From the NCBI RefSeq assembly GCF_000346485.2, contig NZ_KQ976354.1, positions 8,422,039 to 8,486,038 on the forward strand: a DNA stretch of 64,000 nucleotides, given 5' to 3'. This document shows, piece by piece, positions 17,397-25,928 of the stretch; the stretch's first letter is position 1; every line of letters begins with the position of its first letter. The notes beneath the pieces are model-generated. The model saw nothing but the letters and a program-made list of their open reading frames with translations, was not told the origin of the DNA and did not search any database. This DNA comes from Scytonema hofmannii PCC 7110 (GTDB lineage: Bacteria > Cyanobacteriota > Cyanobacteriia > Cyanobacteriales > Nostocaceae). Made by a program: the position numbers and the translations under genes.

Positions 17397-19007
17397 ATGA
17401 CGAATAACAAAACTCCAAAATGGTTGAAGTTTTTCGCTATTACCATGTTGGTAGTAGGTATCTTTTTCCACTTCTTCAATCTTAATAACAAAGTTTACTG
17501 GCATGATGAAGTCTACACATCTATGAGGGCTGCAGGCTTCACTCGTGACGAAATTGACAAAGAACTTTTTCAAGATCGCATAGTTCCAGCCACAGAGTTG
17601 CAGAAGTATCAACGTCCTAAATTAGGAAGTACTACAGAAGACACAATTAAATCTCTAGCAATTGAAGACCCGCAGCATCCACCTTTATACTTTTTGATAG
17701 CCCGGTTTTGGATGCAAACTTTTGGAAGTTCCTTAACAGCTTCGCGTTTTCTACCAGTACTATTTAGCTTGATGGGATTACCTTTAATGTACGCTTTGGG
17801 GCTAGAAGTTTTTGCCTCACCAATCATGGCAATATTAGCAACAGTACTTTTGGCTCTATCTCCTTTTGATATACTGTTTGCTCAGACAGCAAGGCAATAC
17901 AGTTTGTTAACAACTCTTGTCATTGGGAGTAGTTTTACCCTCTTACAAGCTTTACGTTTACCAACGTTAAGAAATTGGGGACTGTACGCTTTATCTAGTG
18001 CTTTAGGTTTTTATTCCCATCCCTTTTTTGGTTTAACAACTATTGCTCACGGGGTTTATGTATTGCTGTTAAAAGTATCTTTCCAGAAACTCACCATGAC
18101 TTCTCCACAAGCTGAGAGGAAGTTCTACCGTGCAGACTACAAAACTATTAACCAATTTTTCCTTGCGATCGCCTGCTCTCTACTGTTATATAGTCCTTGG
18201 ATAGTTGTGTTGGTCACTAATTACCAACGTGCTGCTGCAACGACAGATTGGACTAAATTCAAAGTAGAATTTCTCTACCTGCTCAAACTGTGGATTCTTA
18301 GCTTTAGTTCGCTGTTGCTAGACTTAGACTTTGGATTTAATAATATCTGGACTTATGTTCCTAGATTGACAATTCTTGCAGTCATTGAGGTGGGAATCTA
18401 TCAAGTTTGCCATCGTACCCCTAAAGCAACTTGGTTATTTATCGTCACGACAATTTTTGTGCCTTTCTTGCTGTTGGCTGTGCCAGATTTATTATTAGGC
18501 GGAAAACGTTCTGCTGTTAGTCGTTATCTCATTTCTTGCTATCCTGGGATACAACTGGTAGTCGCATACCTATTAGGTATTCATATTCTACAAGGATGCA
18601 AACTGTGGCGGGGTATTATGGTACTGCTAAGCGCAGGTGCGATCGCATCTTGTACGGTTAGCGCTTTTTCTGAGACATGGTGGAACAAAGACTTGAGCTA
18701 TCATAACGCTGAAGTTGCGCGATACATCAACGCTTCGTCTTCGCCAAAAATCATCAGCGAGATTGGCGATGACTTCACAAATACGGGTGACTTAATTTCC
18801 TTAAGCTACCTGTTGCAAGACGATGTCTCACTGGTGCTGCTGAGCCAACCTCCGCAATTAGAAAATGTTAAATCTCTACTATCGGAAAGCATAGAGCCTT
18901 TTGTGTTCCGACCTTCTGGTAAATTTATCAAAAAGCTCAAGCCAGAGCAAGGTCAGTTAGTAGAGGTTTTTGCACCAGGAAGACTGTGGCAACTTAAGAA
19001 TCAGTGA
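17397..19007 (+). CDS. GT-C membrane glycosyltransferase (GT39/ArnT-like), copy 2
   Basis: This 536-residue tandem paralogue starts 8 nt after copy 1. It has the same N-terminal helix, NKVYWHDEVYTSMRAAGF in loop 1 (acidic DE pair), DPQHPPLYFLIARFWMQTFG, a string of membrane helices, VPDLLLGGKRSAVSRYLISC and a soluble C-terminus. The copies have diverged strongly in the C-terminal third but keep loop-1 and PPLYF motifs, so both are likely active with different acceptors. Spacing suggests co-transcription. The 3' side runs into a CAGTGACCAGTGA repeat. Confidence 0.85.
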   Translation: MTNNKTPKWLKFFAITMLVVGIFFHFFNLNNKVYWHDEVYTSMRAAGFTRDEIDKELFQDRIVPATELQKYQRPKLGSTTEDTIKSLAIEDPQHPPLYFLIARFWMQTFGSSLTASRFLPVLFSLMGLPLMYALGLEVFASPIMAILATVLLALSPFDILFAQTARQYSLLTTLVIGSSFTLLQALRLPTLRNWGLYALSSALGFYSHPFFGLTTIAHGVYVLLLKVSFQKLTMTSPQAERKFYRADYKTINQFFLAIACSLLLYSPWIVVLVTNYQRAAATTDWTKFKVEFLYLLKLWILSFSSLLLDLDFGFNNIWTYVPRLTILAVIEVGIYQVCHRTPKATWLFIVTTIFVPFLLLAVPDLLLGGKRSAVSRYLISCYPGIQLVVAYLLGIHILQGCKLWRGIMVLLSAGAIASCTVSAFSETWWNKDLSYHNAEVARYINASSSPKIISEIGDDFTNTGDLISLSYLLQDDVSLVLLSQPPQLENVKSLLSESIEPFVFRPSGKFIKKLKPEQGQLVEVFAPGRLWQLKNQ

Positions 19008-19080
19008 CCAGTAATCAGTGACCAGTGAACGGGAATTGGCAAATGTATCTGGTCACTGATTCGGTCAAATATCGATCGTC

Positions 19081-19257
19081 TTAGGTTACCTGAGAAAAAT
19101 TAGGTACTCCGGAACCTTTTTCCTTGGTGGCTACATCAGTTTTATTTGATACAAAAATTTGGGTTTTCTTAGTAAGAATTACAGATACTAGCTTCGGAAA
19201 AACAAGGCAAGCTATTGTATTGATAAGTGTCAGAAGTAAAGCGTCCATTAAGTTCAT
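19081..19257 (-). CDS. Small single-TM protein
   Basis: A 58-residue protein (MNLMDALLLTLINTIACLVF) with one membrane segment is followed by a basic and hydrophilic tail ending SGVPNFSQVT. AAAGGAA, eight bases before this internal ATG, makes it a better start than the ATG at 19305. No family is recognised. Cyanobacteria have many such one-helix proteins. Coding status is uncertain. Confidence 0.4.
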   Translation of the reverse strand: MNLMDALLLTLINTIACLVFPKLVSVILTKKTQIFVSNKTDVATKEKGSGVPNFSQVT

Positions 19258-19305
19258 AGAGAATGTTCCTTTTATTAACGGGGCATAAAATACATTGTGA
19301 AGCAA

Positions 19306-19657
19306 AATTTCTCTGATAAATTAAAAATCATTTTAAATTTCTTTTAACCTATATACAAGTAAATTTAATATAGAAATTTCTGACTCTTACTATAGAGACA
19401 AGGAGTGGGTTTAGATTCCCGACTTCTTGAAGAAGTCGGGAATCTAGCCATTTAAGTTTGATTTACAATACTTAATAATGAAAACGTGTAAATATTTACA
19501 CCCTCTCAAGCCATGTTTTGACCAAATGTAAAGTGGTACAAGTCCCAAAATTCATTGGAAAAAACAAGAAATTGCTTCGTTATTCAAATGATTTACTGGT
19601 CACTGGTCACTGTATATGCTGTATTGAGTACAATAGATTTTTTATTGGTGATGTGCT
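19306..19657. other. Intergenic region with hairpin repeat 19413-19445
   Basis: The only structure is the hairpin AGATTCCCGACTTCT / AGAAGTCGGGAATCT at 19413-19445, the second copy of the family seen at 12653 and 56382. A CACTGGTCACTG repeat lies just before the synthetase gene (19599-19612). No coding frame is supported. Confidence 0.6.
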
Positions 19658-21646
19658 ATGTTAAGAAAATACGATAACTCTTCTTTCCTATCTAATATTA
19701 CAGAGCGAGAGCGGCGGGCATTAGCGTACATAGCTAATTATTCCAACGCGGAATCAATACCAGAAATTTGGACATTAGCAGCAAAGCAATTTGGTAATAC
19801 TGTTGCCCTCCATAACCCCCATTCTCAACCAGAAGAAGTTATTACTTATACTCAGCTATCGCAACAAATTCAACAATTTGCTGCTGGTTTGCAAGCATTG
19901 GGTGTTAAAGAAGGCGATCGCATCTCACTCATTGCAGATAATTGTCCTCGCTGGTTAATTGCAGATCAAGGCATTATGGCTGCTGGGGCTGTGAATGCAG
20001 TGCGTAGTGCCCAGGCAGAACGGGAAGAACTTTTATACATAATAGCGAATAGCGGCAGCACCGCGTTGGTGGTTGAAGATCTCAAGACACTCAACAGGCT
20101 GCAAGAGCGTCTTTTGGAGTTACCAATTCAACTGATTGTTTTATTGACAGAGGATTCCCCACCAGAAAACACCAATTTGAACGTCTTAAATTTTTCCCAA
20201 TTGATGGAAATTGGTGCAAAGCACACCCTAATACCGACAAAGCAAACTAGGGGAACTCTGGCTACTTTAATTTACACCTCTGGAACTACAGGTAAACCCA
20301 AAGGGGTGATGTTGACTCACGGTAATTTACTACATCAAGTCTTGGTGCTGAGGTCAGTCGTGCAACCACAACCAGGAGAAACTGTACTGAGCATTTTGCC
20401 TACCTGGCACAGTTACGAACGCAGTGGTGAGTACTTTTTACTTTCTCAGGGTTGCACCCAAGTTTACACGAACCTCAAGTCTGTCAAACGGGATTTAAAA
20501 AAATTTCAACCCCAATTTATGGTAGGTGTGCCTCGGTTATGGGAATCTATTTATGAAGGAGCGCAAAAACAGTTTCGCGAACAACCAGAAAACAAACAAC
20601 GTCTAATTAACTTCTTTTTTGGAATTAGCGAAAAATTTATTAAAGCACGGCGAATTGCCCAAGGTTTAGATTTGGAAAATTTGAACCCCTCAGTATTCGA
20701 GCAACTAGCAGCGAGCGCACAAGCATCAACTTTGTTTCCGCTTCATGCGTTGGGAGAACGAATTGTTTATTCCAAGGTACGGGAAGCAACAGGGGGTAAA
20801 ATCAAGCAGATGATTAGCGGTGGCGGTGCGCTTCCCAAGCATATCGATGATTTTTTTGAGATTATCGGTGTGGAAATTTTGGTAGGTTATGGTTTAACAG
20901 AAACCGCTCCCGTGACTCATGCGCGGCGTCCGTGGCGTAATTTACGCGGTTCTTCTGGACAAGCAATACCAGGAACAGAAACAAAAATAGTAGATTCTGA
21001 AACTCGCAAGCCATTACCTACGGGGGAAAGAGGGTTGGTGTTGCTGCGGGGACCACAAGTTATGGAAGGTTACTATCAAAATCCCGAAGCTACAGCTAAA
21101 GCAATTGATGCTGAAGGTTGGTTTGATAGTGGGGACTTGGGTTGGGTGACGCCACAGAATGATTTGGTACTAACCGGACGAGCTAAAGATACTATTGTAT
21201 TAACAAATGGAGAAAATATCGAGCCGCAACCGATAGAAGATGCTTGTTTGCGATCGCCCTACATAGATCAGATTATGCTTGTAGGACAAGACCAACGCAG
21301 TCTCGGTGCGTTGATTGTTCCCAATCTAGAAGCCTTGCAGAAGTGGGCGATTTCTAAGAATCTTCATCTACGTCTACCGGGAGAAGTCACTGAAAAAACC
21401 CTCAGTAATACAGTGGCTACTGAAGTAGATCTAGAGAGTAAAATGATTCAGGATTTATTTCGGCAAGAATTGAATCGGGAAGTGCAAAACCGTCCTGGCT
21501 ACCGACCTGATGACCGTATTGGTCTATTCAAGCTGATTCTGGAACCGTTTTCTATCGAAAATGGCATGATGACGCAAACACTGAAAACGAAACGGCACAT
21601 CGTGATGGAACACTATCGCGATATTATTAACGGGATGTTTGCCTGA
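19658..21646 (+). CDS. aas: Long-chain acyl-ACP synthetase / fatty acid-CoA ligase (AMP-binding)
   Basis: ANL-superfamily enzyme of 662 residues that activates fatty acids with ATP. In cyanobacteria the single homologue usually acts as acyl-ACP synthetase (Aas) recycling free fatty acids at the membrane. Motifs are LIYTSGTTGKPKGVMLTHGN near residue 205 (phosphate loop), SILPTWHSYERSGEYF, MISGGGALPKHIDDFFEIIG, GYGLTETAPVT near 415, GWFDSGDLGW, and LTGRAKDTIVLTNGENIEPQ. The N-terminal SIPEIWTLAAKQFGNTVALH matches the cyanobacterial group. It stands alone, followed by ylqD on the same strand. Confidence 0.9.
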   Translation: MLRKYDNSSFLSNITERERRALAYIANYSNAESIPEIWTLAAKQFGNTVALHNPHSQPEEVITYTQLSQQIQQFAAGLQALGVKEGDRISLIADNCPRWLIADQGIMAAGAVNAVRSAQAEREELLYIIANSGSTALVVEDLKTLNRLQERLLELPIQLIVLLTEDSPPENTNLNVLNFSQLMEIGAKHTLIPTKQTRGTLATLIYTSGTTGKPKGVMLTHGNLLHQVLVLRSVVQPQPGETVLSILPTWHSYERSGEYFLLSQGCTQVYTNLKSVKRDLKKFQPQFMVGVPRLWESIYEGAQKQFREQPENKQRLINFFFGISEKFIKARRIAQGLDLENLNPSVFEQLAASAQASTLFPLHALGERIVYSKVREATGGKIKQMISGGGALPKHIDDFFEIIGVEILVGYGLTETAPVTHARRPWRNLRGSSGQAIPGTETKIVDSETRKPLPTGERGLVLLRGPQVMEGYYQNPEATAKAIDAEGWFDSGDLGWVTPQNDLVLTGRAKDTIVLTNGENIEPQPIEDACLRSPYIDQIMLVGQDQRSLGALIVPNLEALQKWAISKNLHLRLPGEVTEKTLSNTVATEVDLESKMIQDLFRQELNREVQNRPGYRPDDRIGLFKLILEPFSIENGMMTQTLKTKRHIVMEHYRDIINGMFA

Positions 21647-21686
21647 TAATTTCCAGTAAAAATGACAGAGTACACGTGAAACATTT

Positions 21687-22136
21687 ATGGATGTCTCCAA
21701 ACCTCAATTGCTTCTAAAACGCGTTGTTAACGTAAAAGCCATCGTGACCCACCTTTGGAAAGACGAAGTTCAGCAGCAACTGCAAACCCAAATCAATCAA
21801 ATTGACCAGCAGTTGCAACAGTTGGACGTTCAAGGACAAAGAGCGGTCGCAGAAATTCAAAAGCAGAGTCTACAACCTCCCGGTCCCCAGACACTGCAAC
21901 AAATCGATAATGTGCAGGGTCAGATCAACCAAAAGAAGAGCGAACTTTTAGAACAGAAAAATCAAAGTTTGCAAAACCTCCAACAAGTCCAGTTTTTAGA
22001 ATTGGATCAGGAAGTCAACCAATTCCAAATGGAAGGTTTTTTCCGCGTCGAACCAGGTGATAACCTGATCAGCAAATTGCAAGTCGAAATCGTGTTACGT
22101 GACGGCGTTGTCGAAGAAATTCGCGGTGATATTTAA
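21687..22136 (+). CDS. YlqD-family protein
   Basis: A 149-residue protein with an N-terminal beta segment (LLLKRVVNVKAIVTHLW), a long glutamine-rich coiled coil (about residues 25-110), and a C-terminal EGFFRVEPGDNLISKLQVEI region. This is the YlqD layout (PF11068), known in Bacillus and cyanobacteria but without a defined function. It begins 40 nt after the synthetase on the same strand. There is no signal peptide or membrane helix, so a cytosolic role is likely. Confidence 0.8.
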   Translation: MDVSKPQLLLKRVVNVKAIVTHLWKDEVQQQLQTQINQIDQQLQQLDVQGQRAVAEIQKQSLQPPGPQTLQQIDNVQGQINQKKSELLEQKNQSLQNLQQVQFLELDQEVNQFQMEGFFRVEPGDNLISKLQVEIVLRDGVVEEIRGDI

Positions 22137-22212
22137 TTGAGCGTTGCTAGTTGTTAGTGGTTAGTTGTTAGTTGTTGATTGCCATTAGCAATTAGCCATT
22201 AGCAATTAGCAA

Positions 22213-22725
22213 TTAGCCTTGACACTTCTTCTGAGAACTTTTAGCCAGACATTCCTGAGAACCAGCCCAAATAATTTGCCAAACCAGAGGTGAACTGACA
22301 AAAAGCGATCGCCCAAAGGTAGTCAGTTCAACTCGGTACTTGGCAGTTTTAGCTGAATTCTTTTCCTGCTTGGTTTGTGTAATTGTGACTAGTACCCGAT
22401 TGGGTTGTGGGTAAGATACCTCTATCTTTTTGGGTCCTTTGCGTAATGCCAGGTCTCGCTCGAAGGCGTTGAGAGCAAGATCGGTAGGGTCACTACCTTT
22501 GAGGGATGAGTTGATACTTTCTAAAGGAATTTCTTGATAATTAGCCCGTTCGAGGTTAGCTACCATCCCCTCTTGGCTGGTTGTAAAAAAATGTTGTGGT
22601 TGTTGCCCATTGCTCGTTTTGGAAACAGCTGCTGATGGCTGGCGTTGGGTGATGTACATTCCAGTAGCAGCAGTGGCAAAGATACTAAAAACCACAATAA
22701 GTAACAATTTGAACTTTGCCGACAT
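22213..22725 (-). CDS. Membrane-anchored hypothetical protein
   Basis: The 170-residue protein has an N-terminal signal anchor (KFKLLLIVVFSIFATAATGM) and a soluble domain with KKIEVSYPQPNRVLVTITQT and VELTTFGRSLFVSSPLVWQI, then a C-terminus with two cysteines. It is a conserved hypothetical of cyanobacteria with probable periplasmic location. It is transcribed divergently from the pyruvate dehydrogenase E2 gene and convergent with ylqD. No function is assignable. Confidence 0.65.
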   Translation of the reverse strand: MSAKFKLLLIVVFSIFATAATGMYITQRQPSAAVSKTSNGQQPQHFFTTSQEGMVANLERANYQEIPLESINSSLKGSDPTDLALNAFERDLALRKGPKKIEVSYPQPNRVLVTITQTKQEKNSAKTAKYRVELTTFGRSLFVSSPLVWQIIWAGSQECLAKSSQKKCQG

Positions 22726-22949
22726 AAAATTTAAAGTGAATTAAACTCAAGTTAGTCGTCAACTCTGAATTTTAAATTGAGGTGTCACTATTCTTCGTCT
22801 AGCTAGTGAAGTGGAGATTGGGATTTTGACCAGTCGTGATGAGAAATACAAATTAATAGACATATTGGGCTTAATATAGTTCCTCACGTCCGAGGTCAAG
22901 TTACAATTCGATCTGGCACAAGCTAGTTTAAACTCGCCAAACCTCACCT

Positions 22950-24269
22950 ATGAGCATTCACGAAGTATTCATGCCGGCGCTTAGTTCCACCATGACCGAG
23001 GGAAAAATCGTCTCTTGGGTAAAATCACCAGGTGACAAAGTGGAAAAAGGCGAAACAGTGGTGGTTGTCGAGTCAGATAAGGCTGATATGGATGTGGAAT
23101 CCTTTTATGAAGGGTATCTAGCTCATATCATAGTGCAAGCTGGTGATGCCGCTCCCGTGGGGGCAGCAATTGCCCTGTTAGCAGAAACCGAAGCTGAAAT
23201 CGAAACTGCCATTGCTCAAGCCCAATCTTCCGGTACTCAAAGCAAAGAAGTCGTAGTTGCTACCACTTCTAGCAAACAACTCGCAGAGGCAACAAGCGTT
23301 ACAGAAAGAGCAACTGAATCTCAAAATGGCAGCCCTTCTCGCCAGAATGGACGGACTGTCGCATCTCCTCGCGCCCGCAAGTTAGCGAAGGAACTAAAAG
23401 TTGATTTAAGTGGTATTTCTGGCAGTGGTCCTTACGGTCGCATTGTAGCTGAAGATGTGGAAGCAGCTGCGGGAAGACCGAGCAAGTCACCTACCACAGT
23501 TACTCCTGTTGCACCGACCCCATCAGTACCAACACCGACTACACTTGCACCAGCAAGACCTACGCCCGCACCTGCGCCAGTTGTTGCAGCAGTTCCTGGT
23601 CAAATAACACCTTTGACGACCCTGCAAAAAGCTGTAGTGCGGAATATGGAAGCTAGCCTTGCCGTACCCGTCTACCATGTTGGTTACACAATAACCACCG
23701 ATGCCCTGGACAAATTATACAAACAAATTAAGTCTAAAGGCGTAACAATGACAGCCCTACTGGCAAAAGCTGTGGCTGTAACATTACAAAAACATCCACT
23801 ACTGAATGCCAGTTACTCAGAACAGGGCATTGTGTATCATTCCAACATCAACATTTCTGTAGCAGTCGCAATGGATGATGGCGGATTGATTACACCTGTA
23901 TTGCAAAATGCGGACACGGTGGATATTTATTCTCTGTCGCGCAATTGGAAATCTTTGGTAGATCGTGCTAGAGCAAAACAATTGCAACCAGAAGAGTATA
24001 ACAGTGGGACTTTTACGGTATCCAACTTGGGGATGTTTGGCGTAGATAAATTTGACGCGATTTTGCCTCCCGGACAAGGTTCGATTTTGGCGATCGGCGC
24101 ATCTCGCCCGCAAGTCGTTGCTACAACTGATGGTTTGTTTGGTATTAAACAACAATTGCAGGTGAATATTACTTGCGACCATCGGATTATTTACGGTGCT
24201 CACGCTGCAGCATTCTTGCAAGAATTAGCACAATTGATTGAAACCAAGGCTGATTCTTTGGTGCTGTAG
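22950..24269 (+). CDS. pdhC: Pyruvate dehydrogenase E2, dihydrolipoamide acetyltransferase
   Basis: E2 transfers the acetyl group from lipoyl-lysine to CoA in the pyruvate dehydrogenase complex. The domain order is complete: lipoyl domain, residues 2-76, with the lipoylated lysine in VESDKADMDVE near 45; a peripheral-subunit-binding domain near 128-165 (ASPRARKLAKELKVDLSGIS); a proline/threonine/alanine-rich linker near 175-208; and the catalytic domain to residue 439. The catalytic motif is CDHRIIYGAHAA, with the essential histidine; most family members have DG where this has YG, as in other cyanobacteria. The 439-residue length is usual. Confidence 0.95.
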   Translation: MSIHEVFMPALSSTMTEGKIVSWVKSPGDKVEKGETVVVVESDKADMDVESFYEGYLAHIIVQAGDAAPVGAAIALLAETEAEIETAIAQAQSSGTQSKEVVVATTSSKQLAEATSVTERATESQNGSPSRQNGRTVASPRARKLAKELKVDLSGISGSGPYGRIVAEDVEAAAGRPSKSPTTVTPVAPTPSVPTPTTLAPARPTPAPAPVVAAVPGQITPLTTLQKAVVRNMEASLAVPVYHVGYTITTDALDKLYKQIKSKGVTMTALLAKAVAVTLQKHPLLNASYSEQGIVYHSNINISVAVAMDDGGLITPVLQNADTVDIYSLSRNWKSLVDRARAKQLQPEEYNSGTFTVSNLGMFGVDKFDAILPPGQGSILAIGASRPQVVATTDGLFGIKQQLQVNITCDHRIIYGAHAAAFLQELAQLIETKADSLVL

Positions 24270-24511
24270 TTAAGTGAAAAAGGGAGTAGGGAGTAGGGAA
24301 TTATTCCTTTTTCATGATTGGTTGTGGGGTTTTCCCGTGAATGACTGTTTTGTGGAACGGGCGAGGACGCCCGTCCCACAATTGGGGATAATTGGCAGTG
24401 GTGGAGGGGATGTTACTTGTAGTGGCGTACCAGGTTTCACTGGAGGTTGGACGTTAACGAATTCGGCGGAATTCATTAAAAGTAAGTAGAGTACAAACAA
24501 GTTTAAAACAT
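24270..24511. repeat. Intergenic palindrome GGGCGAGGACGCCCGTCCCA
   Basis: Between pdhC and hicB lies an inverted repeat at about 24354-24382 belonging to the CGGGCGAGGACGCCCG family, multiplied at 55578-55670 and found inverted at 37196-37218. Open frames here are translations of repeat DNA and are not called. Confidence 0.6.
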
Positions 24512-24751
24512 ATGGACAACAACAATAAAGAAATTTACAATTACACAGTTCTTCTGGAAAAAGAATCAGATGGAGGTTATCACGCTTTTTGTCCTATCCT
24601 AAAAGGTTGTCATTCTCAAGGAGATTCTTTTGAAGAGGCCATCGAAAATATTACAGAAGCTATTGAATTATATCTTGAAAGTTTAAAAGCTGATAATCAG
24701 TCCATTCCTATAGAAGATTTAATTGTTAAGCCATTAAGTATCAAGGCATGA
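24512..24751 (+). CDS. hicB: HicB-family antitoxin
   Basis: A 79-residue protein with the HicB fold: NYTVLLEKESDGGYHAFCPI, then LKGCHSQGDSFEEAIENITE and AIELYLESL. The pattern is that of the partial-RNase-H-like HicB domain that binds and blocks HicA. The C-terminal DNA-binding extension of longer HicB proteins is missing or very short. Its stop overlaps the start of hicA by 4 nt, indicating a coupled type II toxin-antitoxin module with the antitoxin first. Confidence 0.9.
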   Translation: MDNNNKEIYNYTVLLEKESDGGYHAFCPILKGCHSQGDSFEEAIENITEAIELYLESLKADNQSIPIEDLIVKPLSIKA

Positions 24752-24978
24752 GTAATTTTCCCAGTGTCAAAGCTAAAGATTTTATCAAAGTCCTCGAAAA
24801 ATTAAGTTTTTATCTTGACCGTCAAAAGGGAAGTCACGCTATTTACAAGGATAGTCATGGAAAGAGGGTTGTTGTTCCTATTCATTCGGGAAAAGATCTA
24901 AAACAAGGGACTCTAATGGGCATGATTCAGGATATAGGTATTGACAAAGAAACTTTCTTTGAGTTATTAGGAAAATAA
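24748..24978 (+). CDS. hicA: HicA-family mRNA interferase toxin
   Basis: A 76-residue protein with a double-stranded RNA-binding-like HicA fold. KDFIKVLEKLSFYLDRQKGS leads into the catalytic histidine in GSHAIYKDSHGKRVVVPIHS, followed by GKDLKQGTLMGMIQDIGI. Family members cleave mRNA independently of the ribosome until neutralised by HicB. The length and the invariant GSH histidine are intact, so the pair is probably functional. ATGA overlap with hicB. Confidence 0.92.
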   Translation: MSNFPSVKAKDFIKVLEKLSFYLDRQKGSHAIYKDSHGKRVVVPIHSGKDLKQGTLMGMIQDIGIDKETFFELLGK

Positions 24979-25150
24979 ATCCGGTGTAATTTTCTTGAAT
25001 TGGTCCTCATTAAATGCTTCTAAAACAGGCAATGTAACTCGCCCTTTCAGTAAAATCCGAGTCCAAATGTTAGTAATGTCAATTCCGAAATGTTTGCCTT
25101 TTTGGTCATATTTTATTACCAGTTTAATTTGCTCGTTTGCAAAGGAAACT
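24967..25150 (-). pseudogene. C-terminal fragment of an unknown protein
   Basis: On the minus strand an open stretch reads LVIKYDQKGKHFGIDITNIW and RVTLPVLEAFNEDQFKKI, ending at a stop inside the hicA 3' end. Its composition looks coding, but there is no start codon and it abuts the stop of the DUF4178 gene. I do not recognise the family. Confidence 0.3.
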
Positions 25151-25742
25151 AGCAGTCATCATAGACTCTCTTGCCATCACCTGGTAATATCAGTAGCGAC
25201 CTGGGATTAATAAGCTCTCCAACAGTAACTTCCACTTCTCCATCCCAAATCTCTACTGACAGGACTTTGTTATTAAAACCTTCATAGTCAAAATATTTAC
25301 AACGGGAAGCAACAGGTTTTTTAATTGTACCTTTGCGAGTCATTCTAGCTGTGCCAGAGTCAACACATCGAAAAGTCTCGCCTGCAAAGTTTAACTGCTT
25401 TGGTGGTTCTTCGCTGATATCTAATTGATTTGTAGATTCTAACAATGCAACCTCCACGCGATCGTCTTCCTCCACAGACAACCAATTAATGCGATCGCCA
25501 TCCTGCAACATATACTCTGACCAAGTAAATTCGCCAACAGTATAAGTTAGGTGACCTTCCACAACCCAATCGATACCCATATGTTGCACAATATCACCAA
25601 TTTGTAAATTAAATACCGTGCGATGTAGCGATGGCAGTTCTTTACGATGACTACCAGTCAAAAGTTTTCCTTGTTGCTGAAGTACGAACAAAACAACACC
25701 AACAGTTCCAACAAAAATAATTCCAAGCCAAATTAATGTCAT
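25149..25742 (-). CDS. DUF4178-domain membrane protein
   Basis: The 197-residue protein has one N-terminal membrane helix (LIWLGIIFVGTVGVVLFVLQ) and a cytosolic domain of DUF4178 type: LQIGDIVQHMGIDWVVEGHL, EFTWSEYMLQDGDRINWLSV, and YFDYEGFNNKVLSVEIWDGE. DUF4178 proteins are linked in bacteria to spermidine-synthase-like genes, DUF350 and DUF4247 near envelope-stress (PspA-type) modules. Here it is the last gene of a minus-strand operon with exactly such a spermidine-synthase-like gene. Biochemical activity is unknown. Confidence 0.8.
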   Translation of the reverse strand: MTLIWLGIIFVGTVGVVLFVLQQQGKLLTGSHRKELPSLHRTVFNLQIGDIVQHMGIDWVVEGHLTYTVGEFTWSEYMLQDGDRINWLSVEEDDRVEVALLESTNQLDISEEPPKQLNFAGETFRCVDSGTARMTRKGTIKKPVASRCKYFDYEGFNNKVLSVEIWDGEVEVTVGELINPRSLLILPGDGKRVYDDC

Positions 25743-25928
25743 AGTTTTTGGTTAGTGGTTAGTAGTTAGTGGTCAGTAGGGGTGCAATGCCTTGCGCCCT
25801 TAAACAATTAGTGGTTTTAGCAATTTTCTCCGAAAAACTTTGAATCCAGCCCGCGCAGGCGGGCTTCGCTTGTGTAGCCCCACACTTCCAGTGTGAGGGC
25901 ATATTAAGCATAAGTTGACTAACCCTTA
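25743..25928. other. Spacer with two palindromic repeats
   Basis: The interval holds a GGTGCAATGCC/TTGCGCCC repeat near 25778-25799 (family of 4091 and 5680), and AGCCCGCGCAGGCGGGCTT with CACACTTCCAGTGTG near 25851-25895. These lie between the speE-like and DUF4178 genes and could attenuate the operon. Confidence 0.55.
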
